Assembly (NCBI RefSeq): GCF_001514285.1
Contig: NZ_KQ949031.1
Coordinates: forward strand, 310,001-374,000
Direction: 5' to 3'
DNA from: Streptomyces sp. DSM 15324
GTDB lineage: Bacteria; Actinomycetota; Actinomycetes; Streptomycetales; Streptomycetaceae
DNA: 64,000 nt
Shown here: piece after piece, positions 56,747 through 64,000 of the stretch
How positions within the stretch are numbered: the first letter of the stretch is position 1
How the letters are laid out: each line of letters starts with the position of its first letter
Translations under genes and position numbers: made by a program
The notes under the pieces: model-generated
What the model saw: only the letters and a program-made list of their open reading frames with translations
Told to the model about the DNA's origin: nothing
Databases searched by the model: none

Positions 56747-57898
56747 GTGAGCGCATCCGCCCCGCCCGCACCGCGTTTCGCGGTCGTCGGCAACCCCGAG
56801 AACCGCCGCGTCGCCCTCTTCCGCGACGCGGTCCTCGCGGCCGGACTGCCCGCCCCGCGGATCGTCCCCTGGACGGACGTCCTGCGCGACGGCGGAGCCG
56901 ACTTCACCGCCGACGAGACCGTCCGCGTCGACTCCCCCGGGGAGAACACCGAGGTCGACCGGACCCTGCGGGGCGCCGGGGACCCCACCCGGGTCGAGGG
57001 CTCGGCCCGTTGGTACGCCCGGTTCACCGCAGCGGTGCGCGGGCTGCGCGGTGGCCGCCGCCTCGACGACCCGGACGACCTCGCCGTCCTGTTCGACAAA
57101 CGCCGCTGCCACGCCGTCCTCGACGCCGCCGGGGTCCCCGTACCCGCCTCGCCGACCTCCGGCCCCGGCGCCGCCGAGGTGCGCGGCTGGGACGACGTAC
57201 GGGCGCTGATGGACGCGCACCGGATGCACCGGCTGTTCGTGAAACCCGCGCACGGATCGTCCGCGTCGGGCGTCCTCGCCGTGGAGGCGGCCGGCGGCGG
57301 CCGGATCAGGGCCACCACCTCGGTGGAGCTGGCCCCGGACGGCAGCCTGCACAACTCCCTCAAGGTGCGCCGCTACGAGAGCGAGCGGGACATCGCGGCC
57401 GTCGTCGACGCCCTCGCCCCGGACGGCCTGCACCTCGAACGCTGGCTGCCGAAGGCCTCCCAGGAGGGCCGCGCCGCCGATCTGCGGGTCGTCGTCGTGG
57501 CCGGCCGGGCCACCCACGCGGTGGTCCGCACCAGCCGTTCCCCCCTGACCAATCTCCACCTCGGCGGCAGCCGGGGCGACCTCGAGGCCGTCCGCCGCTC
57601 CTTCGAGGCGGCCGGCACCCGCTGGGCCGACGTCCTCGGGGTGTGCGAGCGGGCCGCGGCCTGCTTCCCGCGCACCCTCTGCGTCGGCGTCGACCTGCTC
57701 CCGGCCGTCGGCTGGCGCAGGGCCGCCGTCGGTGAGGTCAACGCCTTCGGCGACCTGCTGCCCCGGCTGACCGGCCTGCCCGGCAGCGGCGCCGAGCACC
57801 TGGACACCTACGGCGCCCAGGTGGCCGCCGTACTGCACGACCGGCACGACCGGCACGACCGGCACGACCGGCGCGACAGAGGAACCCCTCATGCCTGA
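56747..57898 (+). CDS. STM4014 family protein (ATP-grasp-like)
   Basis: A 383-residue protein of the STM4014 family with ATP-grasp-like features. VLFDKRRCHAVLDAAGVPVPAS (near residue 110) and RLFVKPAHGSSASGV (near 160) supply the ATP-contact lysine and the glycine/serine-rich loop. The C-terminal part ends in GEVNAFGDLLPRL with the acidic/Asn pair expected for metal binding. ATP-grasp enzymes join a carboxylate to an amine or thiol. The last ~20 residues are a (DRH)n repeat encoded by a 9-base tandem repeat. GTG 56747 starts 10 bases after the STM4015 stop, and the end overlaps the next gene by 8 bases. Confidence 0.85.
   Translation: MSASAPPAPRFAVVGNPENRRVALFRDAVLAAGLPAPRIVPWTDVLRDGGADFTADETVRVDSPGENTEVDRTLRGAGDPTRVEGSARWYARFTAAVRGLRGGRRLDDPDDLAVLFDKRRCHAVLDAAGVPVPASPTSGPGAAEVRGWDDVRALMDAHRMHRLFVKPAHGSSASGVLAVEAAGGGRIRATTSVELAPDGSLHNSLKVRRYESERDIAAVVDALAPDGLHLERWLPKASQEGRAADLRVVVVAGRATHAVVRTSRSPLTNLHLGGSRGDLEAVRRSFEAAGTRWADVLGVCERAAACFPRTLCVGVDLLPAVGWRRAAVGEVNAFGDLLPRLTGLPGSGAEHLDTYGAQVAAVLHDRHDRHDRHDRRDRGTPHA
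57836..57875 (+). repeat. 9-bp tandem repeats (CACGACCGG) at the end of the STM4014 gene
   Basis: About four copies of CACGACCGG, the last with one change, encode Asp-Arg-His units. Copy number could vary without frameshift. Confidence 0.8.
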
Positions 57899-58766
57899 AC
57901 CCGATCTCCCCGTTCTCCCCGATCTCCCCGGTCTGCCCGGTCAGCCCGACATGAAGGACGTCGTCGGCAGCCACGACATCCTCCTGGTCACCCTCGACAC
58001 CCTGCGCCACGACGTGGCCGTGGAACTGGCGGCAGCCGGCCGCATCCCGCATCTCGCCCGGCACCTCCCCGGCGGACGCTGGGAGGAGCGGCACGCCCCG
58101 GGCAGCTTCACCTACGCCTCCCACCAGGCGATCTTCGCGGGGTTCCTGCCGACCCCGGCAGCCCCCGGCCCGCACCCGCGGCTGTTCGCGGCGAGCTTCG
58201 CGGGCAGCGAGACCACCGCCGACGGCACCTTCGTGTACGACACCCCGGACCTGGTCTCCGGCCTGGCGAAGGCCGGTTACCACACCGTGTGCATCGGCGG
58301 AGTGGGCTTCTTCAACAAGCAGGGCCCGCTCGGCTCGGTGCTGCCCGGACTCTTCCACGAGTCCCACTGGGCACCGGAGTTCGGGGTCACCTCACCGCAC
58401 TCCTTCGAGAACCAGGTCGCCTGCGCGGAACGCGTCGTCGCTCGACTCCCGTCGGAACAGAGGCTGTTCCTCTTCGTCAACGTCTCCGCCCTGCACCAGC
58501 CGAACTGGTTCCACCTCCCCGGTGCCACCCGCGAGGCCGGCGACACCCGCGAGACCCATGCCGCCGCCCTGGAGTACGTCGACCGGCACATCGGCCGGCT
58601 CCTCACCGCCGCGAGCAGCCGGCGCCCCTGCTTCGTGATCGTCTGCTCGGACCACGGCACCGCCTACGGCGACGACGGCTACAGCGGCCACCGCCTCGGT
58701 CACCCGTCGGTGTGGACCGTGCCGTACGCCCACTTCTTCCTGGACCCGGCGGAGGCCGCCCGATGA
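57891..58766 (+). CDS. STM4013/SEN3800 family hydrolase (sulfatase/alkaline phosphatase fold)
   Basis: A 291-residue enzyme of the alkaline-phosphatase/sulfatase superfamily. The N-terminal strand carries VTLDTLRHD (near residue 34), where the Asp is the metal ligand and the following Thr holds the nucleophile position. The C-terminal metal site reads VCSDHGTAYGDDG (near 250). It starts inside the STM4014 gene (ATG 57891, GAGGA box) after a short (DLP)-rich N-terminus of repeats (LPVLPDLPGLPGQP). Predicted to hydrolyse a phosphate or sulfate ester; substrate unknown. It overlaps the STM4012 gene by four bases (ATGA). Confidence 0.87.
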   Translation: MPEPDLPVLPDLPGLPGQPDMKDVVGSHDILLVTLDTLRHDVAVELAAAGRIPHLARHLPGGRWEERHAPGSFTYASHQAIFAGFLPTPAAPGPHPRLFAASFAGSETTADGTFVYDTPDLVSGLAKAGYHTVCIGGVGFFNKQGPLGSVLPGLFHESHWAPEFGVTSPHSFENQVACAERVVARLPSEQRLFLFVNVSALHQPNWFHLPGATREAGDTRETHAAALEYVDRHIGRLLTAASSRRPCFVIVCSDHGTAYGDDGYSGHRLGHPSVWTVPYAHFFLDPAEAAR

Positions 58767-60094
58767 CCACCGCGACCGCGGCAACCCCCTACCAGCACTA
58801 CGTCTACGCCTACCCCCACAAGACGGCCTACCGCACGCTCACGGACCGGCCCGCGCTGCGGAGCCTGTGGGCGGCGGAGCCCAAGGACGCCCTCTCGCTC
58901 TACCTGCACATACCGTTCTGCGAGGTCCGCTGCGGCTTCTGCAACCTCTTCACCCGCATCGGCGCCCCCGACGGCCTCACCGGCGCCTACCTCGACGCCC
59001 TGGACCGCCAGGCCACCGCCGTCCGCGAGGCCCTCGGCGACACCGACGTCGTCCGCTTCGCCACGGCCGCGTTCGGCGGCGGCACCCCCACCTTCCTCAC
59101 CGCCGCCGAGCTGGAGCGGCTCTGCGACATCGCCGAGCACCGGATGGGCGCCGACCTGCGCGCGGTCCCGCTGTCCGTGGAGGCCTCGCCCGCGACCGCC
59201 ACCGCCGACCGGCTCGCCGTCCTCGCCGAGCGCGGCGCCACCCGGCTCAGCCTGGGCGTCCAGAGCTTCGTCGAGACCGAGGCCCGGGCCGCCGTGCGCC
59301 CGCAGCGCCGCGCCGACGTCGAGAGCGCCCTCGCCCGCATCCGCGACGCGGGCATCCCGGTCCTCAACATCGACCTGATCTACGGCATCGACGGCCAGAC
59401 CGAGCGGAGCTGGCTGCACTCCCTGGACGCCGCCCTCGCCTGGCGCCCCGAGGAGCTGTACCTCTACCCGCTCTACGTCCGCCCCCTCACCGGCCTCGAC
59501 CGGCGCGCCGCGACCGGCCACGACCCGGCCTGGGACGAGCAGCGGCTCACCCTGTACCGGACCGGCCGGGACCACCTCCTCGCGCACGGCTACACCCAGC
59601 AGTCCATGCGGATGTTCCGCCGCGCCGACGCCCCGCCCCAGGGCGCCGACGACTACGCCTGCCAGACCGACGGCATGATCGGACTGGGCTGCGGAGCCCG
59701 CTCCTACACCGCAGCACTGCACTACTCCTTCGACTACGCGGTCGGCATGCACGAGATCCGCGGCATCATCGACGACTACGTCACCACCACCGACTTCACG
59801 CACGCCGAGGTCGGCCACCCCATGACCCCCGACGAGTCCCGTCGCCGGCACCTGCTGCAGTCCCTCCTCCAGGCCGAGGGACTCGAAGTCGCCGACTACC
59901 GTGCCCGCTTCGGCGGCACCCCCACCGAGGACTTCGGCCCGGAACTCGCCGGATTCGCCGCCCGCGGCTGGCTGACGGAGGACTCGCGGCTCGTCCGGCT
60001 CACCGCCGAGGGCCTCGCCCACTCCGACGCCATCGGTCCCGCGCTGTTCTCCCCGGCCGTGCGTGCCGCCATGGCCGCCTACGAGCGGAAGTGA
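58763..60094 (+). CDS. STM4012 family radical SAM protein (HemN-like)
   Basis: A 443-residue radical SAM enzyme. C53-x3-C57-x2-C60 in HIPFCEVRCGFCNLF binds the 4Fe-4S cluster. The GGGTPTFL motif follows, then VEASPATAT, RLSLGVQSFVE and NIDLIYGIDGQT, a pattern shared with HemN-type coproporphyrinogen dehydrogenases. HemN itself is not expected here; context instead groups it with STM4011 and the ATP-grasp protein. ATG 58763 overlaps the STM4013 stop (ATGA). Substrate unknown. Confidence 0.92.
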   Translation: MTTATAATPYQHYVYAYPHKTAYRTLTDRPALRSLWAAEPKDALSLYLHIPFCEVRCGFCNLFTRIGAPDGLTGAYLDALDRQATAVREALGDTDVVRFATAAFGGGTPTFLTAAELERLCDIAEHRMGADLRAVPLSVEASPATATADRLAVLAERGATRLSLGVQSFVETEARAAVRPQRRADVESALARIRDAGIPVLNIDLIYGIDGQTERSWLHSLDAALAWRPEELYLYPLYVRPLTGLDRRAATGHDPAWDEQRLTLYRTGRDHLLAHGYTQQSMRMFRRADAPPQGADDYACQTDGMIGLGCGARSYTAALHYSFDYAVGMHEIRGIIDDYVTTTDFTHAEVGHPMTPDESRRRHLLQSLLQAEGLEVADYRARFGGTPTEDFGPELAGFAARGWLTEDSRLVRLTAEGLAHSDAIGPALFSPAVRAAMAAYERK

Positions 60095-60103
60095 CCGGCC
60101 GCC

Positions 60104-60976
60104 GTGGACCTGACTCTCCTCTACCGGGGCCCGCTCGCCTCCTGCGACTACGACTGCCCCTACTGCCCGTTCGCCAAGCGCCGTGACTCCAGCGCCCAAC
60201 TGCGGGCCGACCGCGCAGCGCTGGAGCGGTTCGCGGCCTGGGCCACGGACCGGACGGACGACCGGCTCTCCCTCCTCTTCACTCCCTGGGGCGAGGGCCT
60301 GGTCCGCTCCTGGTACCGGCGCACCCTGACCGAGCTGTCCCACCTGCCCCACATCCGCCGCGTCGCCATCCAGACCAACCTGAGCTGCCGCACCGACTGG
60401 CTCGCCGACGCCGACCCCGGGACGCTGGCCCTGTGGTGCACGTACCACCCGGGCCAGACCCCCTACGACCGCTTCCTCGCCAAGTGCCGCGACCTCGCCG
60501 AGAGGGGCATCCGCTTCAGCGTCGGAGTCGTCGGCCTGCCCGGGCACCTCGCCGCGGCCCGCCGGCTCCGTGCCGACCTGCCCGAGCACGTCTACCTGTG
60601 GATCAACGCGGCCGAGGGCCACACCTACACCGACCCCGAGGCCGAGGAGTGGACCGCCCTCGATCCCCTCTTCCCGTACAGCCGCCACCCCCACGCCAGC
60701 GCCGGACTGCCCTGCCGCACCGGCGAGTCGGTGATCTCGGTCGACGGCGAGGGCACGGTCCGCCGCTGCCACTTCGTCCCCGCCGAACTCGGCAACCTCT
60801 ACGACGGCACCTACCGCGCCGCCCTGCGCCCCCGCGCCTGCCCGCTCGCCGTCTGCGACTGCCACATCGGCTACGTGCACCTGGAGACCCTGCCGCTGTA
60901 CGACGTGTTCGCGGGCGGCGTCCTGGAACGCATCCCGGCGACCGAGCGGCTCGGCGCGGTCGTACTTCCGTCATGA
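60104..60976 (+). CDS. STM4011 family radical SAM protein with Cys-rich tail
   Basis: A 290-residue radical SAM protein. C14-x3-C18-x2-C21 (CDYDCPYC) binds the SAM-cleaving cluster. After residue 200 there are further cysteines (GLPCRTGES, VRRCHFV, ACPLAVCDCH) resembling SPASM/twitch auxiliary-cluster sites, as in enzymes that modify peptides. GTG 60104 lies 9 bases after the STM4012 stop. The stop overlaps the next start (ATGA). Peptide or small-molecule modification is inferred; no precursor peptide gene was recognised. Confidence 0.9.
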   Translation: MDLTLLYRGPLASCDYDCPYCPFAKRRDSSAQLRADRAALERFAAWATDRTDDRLSLLFTPWGEGLVRSWYRRTLTELSHLPHIRRVAIQTNLSCRTDWLADADPGTLALWCTYHPGQTPYDRFLAKCRDLAERGIRFSVGVVGLPGHLAAARRLRADLPEHVYLWINAAEGHTYTDPEAEEWTALDPLFPYSRHPHASAGLPCRTGESVISVDGEGTVRRCHFVPAELGNLYDGTYRAALRPRACPLAVCDCHIGYVHLETLPLYDVFAGGVLERIPATERLGAVVLPS

Positions 60977-61860
60977 CGACCCCTCGGCATCCAGGTGTGC
61001 CGCCCGCCCGGCCCCTTCGGGTGCACACCCGGTGGTCGCGCCTGGAGTTCGACGGGCACACCGTCTCCCTGACGCGGCGTACCCGGCCCCTCCCCTGGGG
61101 CCGCACTGCGCGGATACCGCTGGAGCAGGTACTGATCCTGGAGATCCCGCACCGGCGCAAGAACCGGGACGCCATGCCGCGCGAGCTCTTCACGCTCGTC
61201 ATCCACCTGGACGAAGGCGGCCGACCGCGCACGATACCCCTCACCGTGGGGAGGACGAGCCGCGCGCTGCGCCGCTGCCGTTGGTTCGCCAACTGCGTGA
61301 ACGAGGCGCTCACCGAACAGGCGCGGCTCGTCCTGGCCACCCGCGACCCCTGCGCGCCGGAGCTCCCCGCCACCGGGGACGACCGGTACACCGCATATCT
61401 CCGGCGGGCGCTGGACGACTCCCCGACCGCGGCGCACAGCGACTGGGCGGCGACGACCTTTCCCCGCCCGGGGGACGTGCTGCTCCGGGAACTGCTCGCG
61501 GCCGGCCTGCTGGCCGAGTGGTGGCGGTCCCTGCGCACGCCGCCCACGCCGCTCGCATGGGCGCCGCGCGCCGATGTCCTGCTGCGCTGGAGCCGCACGG
61601 CGTACTACGACCACTTCCGGCCGAGCGCCCGGTGGGACCTGCACTTCGACCGGGCGGACTGGGGCCCGGTCCTGGGCGGAGTGCGGCACCGGCTGCTCAA
61701 GGCCGCGGTCCGGCACGCCTACGACCACCCCGACCGGCCGATCGAGGACCGGCCGTGGGTACTGCGCCGGCTGTGGAGAGCGGCGGGCTTCGACGAGTAC
61801 CTCGTCGCACGGCACGCTCAGGGCCGGCTGGCGTTGAGCGAGTACGGAGGACGCCCGTGA
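60973..61860 (+). CDS. uncharacterised protein, last gene of the STM4015-STM4011 operon
   Basis: A 295-residue protein with no family I recognise. The N-terminal ~100 residues are beta-rich and may be a PH-like fold (HTRWSRLEFDGHTVSLTRRTR; IPLEQVLILEIPHRRKN). The C-terminal part is helical with Trp/Arg-rich segments (AEWWRSLRT, WDLHFDRADWGPVLGGVRHRLL). The ATG overlaps the stop of the STM4011 gene by four bases, which strongly supports co-translation with the operon and a shared job. It ends before a strong bidirectional terminator at 61876. Confidence 0.72.
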   Translation: MTTPRHPGVPPARPLRVHTRWSRLEFDGHTVSLTRRTRPLPWGRTARIPLEQVLILEIPHRRKNRDAMPRELFTLVIHLDEGGRPRTIPLTVGRTSRALRRCRWFANCVNEALTEQARLVLATRDPCAPELPATGDDRYTAYLRRALDDSPTAAHSDWAATTFPRPGDVLLRELLAAGLLAEWWRSLRTPPTPLAWAPRADVLLRWSRTAYYDHFRPSARWDLHFDRADWGPVLGGVRHRLLKAAVRHAYDHPDRPIEDRPWVLRRLWRAAGFDEYLVARHAQGRLALSEYGGRP

Positions 61861-61875
61861 GTGTCCCGACGCGGA

Positions 61876-61912
61876 CCGCCCGCCGACGCGCAGGGGGCGC
61901 GTGGGCGGGCGG
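61876..61912. terminator. strong bidirectional terminator
   Basis: Outer 9-bp stem CCGCCCGCC/GGCGGGCGG, one G-G mismatch, inner 6-bp stem ACGCGC/GCGCGT, 5-base loop, in the 82-base gap between convergent genes. Confidence 0.75.
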
Positions 61913-61942
61913 CTTCCGGGCGAGCTGGTCCGGAGCGTGGTG

Positions 61943-63964
61943 TTACGGCGTCACGTCCGTGACCCTCCAGCGCTGGTTGGAGCCGGAGTTGGGCTGCCAG
62001 GTGGTCACGGCGGCCCCCTCGTTGGTGGCCTGACCGCCGACCTCGAGGACACGGGAGGTGGCCACGTTGATCAGCGTCCACGTCCCGTCACCGGTGGTCG
62101 ACATGATCCACTCAGTCGCCGGATCGCGCTCACCGGTGTCCGGCTCGACGACCGGCACGTTGTTGCGCACGGCGAGCCGCTTGCCCTCGGCCGGGTTGGC
62201 GAAGACGTACCGCTGGCGGTTGCCGGCCTTGCCGTAGCGCGCGTCGAGCTGCCACTTCTGCGCGACCGTGCCGTTGGCCGCGCCGATGACCAGCTTGGTG
62301 CCGCCCGCGCCGACGGTGATCGCCTTGCCGCTCTGCACACCGGTCAGCGTGTAGGAGTGGCCCTGGCTGAAGAGCGCCGCGTTCTTCGCGACACCCGAGA
62401 CGCCCTTGACCGAGAAGGAGGTCACGGACTGGGCGGGCACGGTGTAGGTGGCGTGGCCGCCGACGACCTTCACCGGGGCCTGCCGCACGAGCTTGCCGTC
62501 GGCGCTGGTCACGGTCGGGGTGACGGTCGCGTTGCTCCTGACCTTGCGGAACTTCGACAGGTCGATGGTGACCGTGCGGGCCGCGGTGGTGCTGTTGACG
62601 TGGACCAGCGAGACGCCCTTGCCGTCCTTCGTCACCGCCGCGGCGCTGGAGGTGTCGTCCACCTTGATCAGCCTGTCGCCGGGCTTGATGAAGTGCGTGA
62701 AGTTACGGGCCGTGTCGAACTTGGTGTTCGTGTAGATCGGGCACGACTGGAGCGTGTCCTTGCCGGTGCAGCTGAACGGGAGCTGGATGGAGCCCCAGTT
62801 GCCGCCCTTGGCGGACTCGCCGCCCGGCTTCATGTTGTCGTAGTCCTCGACCGGCTGCCAGAACACCCAGGCCTTGGGCTCCAGTTCACGCAGGTCGTTG
62901 ACGATCTGCTGGGCGAGGCCGAGACCCGGCCGCATGTCGGTGAAGCTCTGCCCGTCGCCCCAGTCGCCCTCGACCTCGCTCATCCACAGCGGCTTGTCGG
63001 CGGCCTTGGCGAGATCGCGCACGGCGGTGCGCTGCCCGGTGCCGTAGGTGTGGACGTTCATCTGCCCGACGGCGTCCTTGGACGCCTGCGAGTAGGAGTT
63101 CCAGTTCGTCGCGAAGATGCTCGGGTTGGTCTCGTCCATCGCCGAGATGTCGGCCCCGACCCTGGCCTTCTTCAGCGCGGCCGGGAGCGCGGCGAGCACC
63201 TTCTGCTGGAGCTCGGGTCCGATGTGGGCGCCCTCCTGCCGGCCGCCGACGGGCTGGCCGTCGGCGCCCAGACGGGTGCTCCAGTAGCCGGTGTTGGGCT
63301 CGTTGAACGGGTCGATCGTGTCGACCTTGATGCCCTCGGACCTCTCCAGGAGCTTGGTCGCCCCGGCGAGGTAGGCGGCGAAGTCACCGACCGAGTCGGC
63401 CTTGAGCTGGTCGGTGTTGGCGTTGAACCCGCCGGAGACATAGCCGCTGACGGTCATGAACCACGGCGGGGAGTTGCTGAAGGTCTCCCAGTGGTCGATG
63501 TCGTTCTTGATGCGGTCCACCCACCAGCGCTGGGTGGCGTCGGCGTCCTTGTTCCAGTCCGCCTTGTCGTCCGCGCTCCACCAGTCGGTGTCCGTCCGGG
63601 TGGTGCCCGCGGGCGCCTTCCACCAGCCCTCGACCGCGCCGCCCGCGCGCAGGTAGTCCTTGACGTCCGGCGCGTTGCCGCCGCCGATGTTGTAGCGGGC
63701 GATGTTCAGCGCGAGCCCGTCGTCGCCGAAGAGCAGCTTCGCGAGCTTCTCGCGGATCGCGGGCGGGTAGGCGCCGGTCGCGTTGGCGAACCAGACCAGG
63801 CTGGTGCCCCAGCCCTCGAACTTGTCCTGCTTGTACGACGGATCCGGCGTCACGGTGACGGCGGCGTCCGCCTGCGCCTGAGCGGGGACGCTCAGCAGGG
63901 CGGCCCCGGTGGCCAGGGCGGTCAGCGCTGCGGCCCCGAGGGACCGTCTGGTACGGCGTGCCAT
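61943..63964 (-). CDS. secreted endo-beta-1,6-galactanase-like GH30 enzyme with ricin-type lectin domain
   Basis: A 673-residue exported glycoside hydrolase. A signal peptide (1-33, ending near AQAQADA) is followed by a GH30 subfamily 5-like barrel (about 35-400) with YNIGGGNAP, DTIDPFNEPNTGYW (acid/base Glu) and LWMSEVEGDWG (nucleophile Glu). A beta-sandwich (about 405-520) and a C-terminal ricin-type trefoil (about 525-673, with TLTGVQSGKAI, GNRQRYVF and NSGSNQRWRV) follow. It should cut beta-1,6-galactan side chains of arabinogalactans. ATG 63964 has GGGAG 5 bases ahead. It may act together with the GH43 protein at 42.9-48.1 kb on plant arabinogalactan. Confidence 0.9.
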   Translation of the reverse strand: MARRTRRSLGAAALTALATGAALLSVPAQAQADAAVTVTPDPSYKQDKFEGWGTSLVWFANATGAYPPAIREKLAKLLFGDDGLALNIARYNIGGGNAPDVKDYLRAGGAVEGWWKAPAGTTRTDTDWWSADDKADWNKDADATQRWWVDRIKNDIDHWETFSNSPPWFMTVSGYVSGGFNANTDQLKADSVGDFAAYLAGATKLLERSEGIKVDTIDPFNEPNTGYWSTRLGADGQPVGGRQEGAHIGPELQQKVLAALPAALKKARVGADISAMDETNPSIFATNWNSYSQASKDAVGQMNVHTYGTGQRTAVRDLAKAADKPLWMSEVEGDWGDGQSFTDMRPGLGLAQQIVNDLRELEPKAWVFWQPVEDYDNMKPGGESAKGGNWGSIQLPFSCTGKDTLQSCPIYTNTKFDTARNFTHFIKPGDRLIKVDDTSSAAAVTKDGKGVSLVHVNSTTAARTVTIDLSKFRKVRSNATVTPTVTSADGKLVRQAPVKVVGGHATYTVPAQSVTSFSVKGVSGVAKNAALFSQGHSYTLTGVQSGKAITVGAGGTKLVIGAANGTVAQKWQLDARYGKAGNRQRYVFANPAEGKRLAVRNNVPVVEPDTGERDPATEWIMSTTGDGTWTLINVATSRVLEVGGQATNEGAAVTTWQPNSGSNQRWRVTDVTP

Positions 63965-64000
63965 CAATGCTCCCAACTGCGGTGCGGTCGCTGTGGTGGG

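Noticed and set aside
58700..60880. Antisense frame of about 725 codons over the STM4012 and STM4011 genes
   Set aside because: Val/Gly/Ala-rich shadow with no motifs; the sense genes have intact CxxxCxxC clusters.
1..64000. Secondary-metabolite cluster, prophage, IS element, tRNA or rRNA
   Set aside because: No polyketide, NRPS, terpene or lantibiotic genes, no transposase or integrase and no tRNA-like cloverleaf were recognised anywhere in the window.

Overview
This window is chromosomal DNA from an actinomycete, almost certainly Streptomyces. It has very high GC with strong third-position GC bias, many GTG and TTG starts with GGAG-type ribosome sites, SpoIIE-type phosphatases, a standalone roadblock protein, an LAxTG (sortase E) surface protein and IclR/AraC/SARP-like regulators. 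No tRNA, rRNA, CRISPR array, insertion sequence or prophage was seen. I annotate about 45 protein genes and three gene remnants.

Layout. Positions 1-17.3 kb hold a signalling-rich stretch: a DUF4389 membrane protein, a PAS-SpoIIE phosphatase, an IclR-glpK pair, a RsbW-like ATPase, a roadblock protein, a Cys-rich hypothetical, a membrane Ser/Thr kinase, a DUF1152 protein, an FprA-like ferredoxin reductase with an iron-box-like site, two large SpoIIE phosphatases and a lipoprotein. Positions 17.6-25.3 kb hold a rhomboid-like membrane protein, a DUF1996 surface protein ending in LAETG, a TPR protein, a lipid-kinase/PAP2 pair, a decayed methyltransferase and a 57-residue Cys-containing ORF. Positions 25.5-35 kb hold a large NlpC/P60 protein without a signal peptide, an aminotransferase plus Lrp regulator with spaced operator-like repeats, a flavin reductase, a Ser/Val/Gly repeat membrane protein, an AraC regulator and an XRE-NB-ARC-TPR protein.

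Two uncharacterised conserved systems are the highlights. System A (35.2-42.6 kb) is a tightly coupled four-gene operon SWIM zinc finger - VWA - MoxR-type AAA+ ATPase - DUF5682. Its gene content matches the uncharacterised E. coli yehQ/P/L/M set. System B (54.1-61.9 kb) is a divergent locus: a small protein plus DUF6745 on the minus strand, and STM4015-STM4014-STM4013-STM4012-STM4011 family genes plus an orphan on the plus strand (LRR, ATP-grasp, sulfatase-fold hydrolase and two radical SAM enzymes). Upstream of System A, and in both directions in the divergent region of System B, I see the LexA-independent DNA-damage promoter motif (RecA-NDp/PafBC type, TTGTCRGTG-N8-TANNNT). Two copies match fully and one has a single mismatch. 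I therefore infer that both systems belong to the genotoxic-stress response.

Between and around them are a secreted double-GH43 protein (42.9-48.1 kb), pyruvate carboxylase (48.5-51.8 kb), an M23 peptidase remnant, a double-GNAT protein, an orphan FAD-binding CoxM-like protein and, at the right edge, a secreted GH30-like beta-1,6-galactanase with a ricin-type lectin domain.
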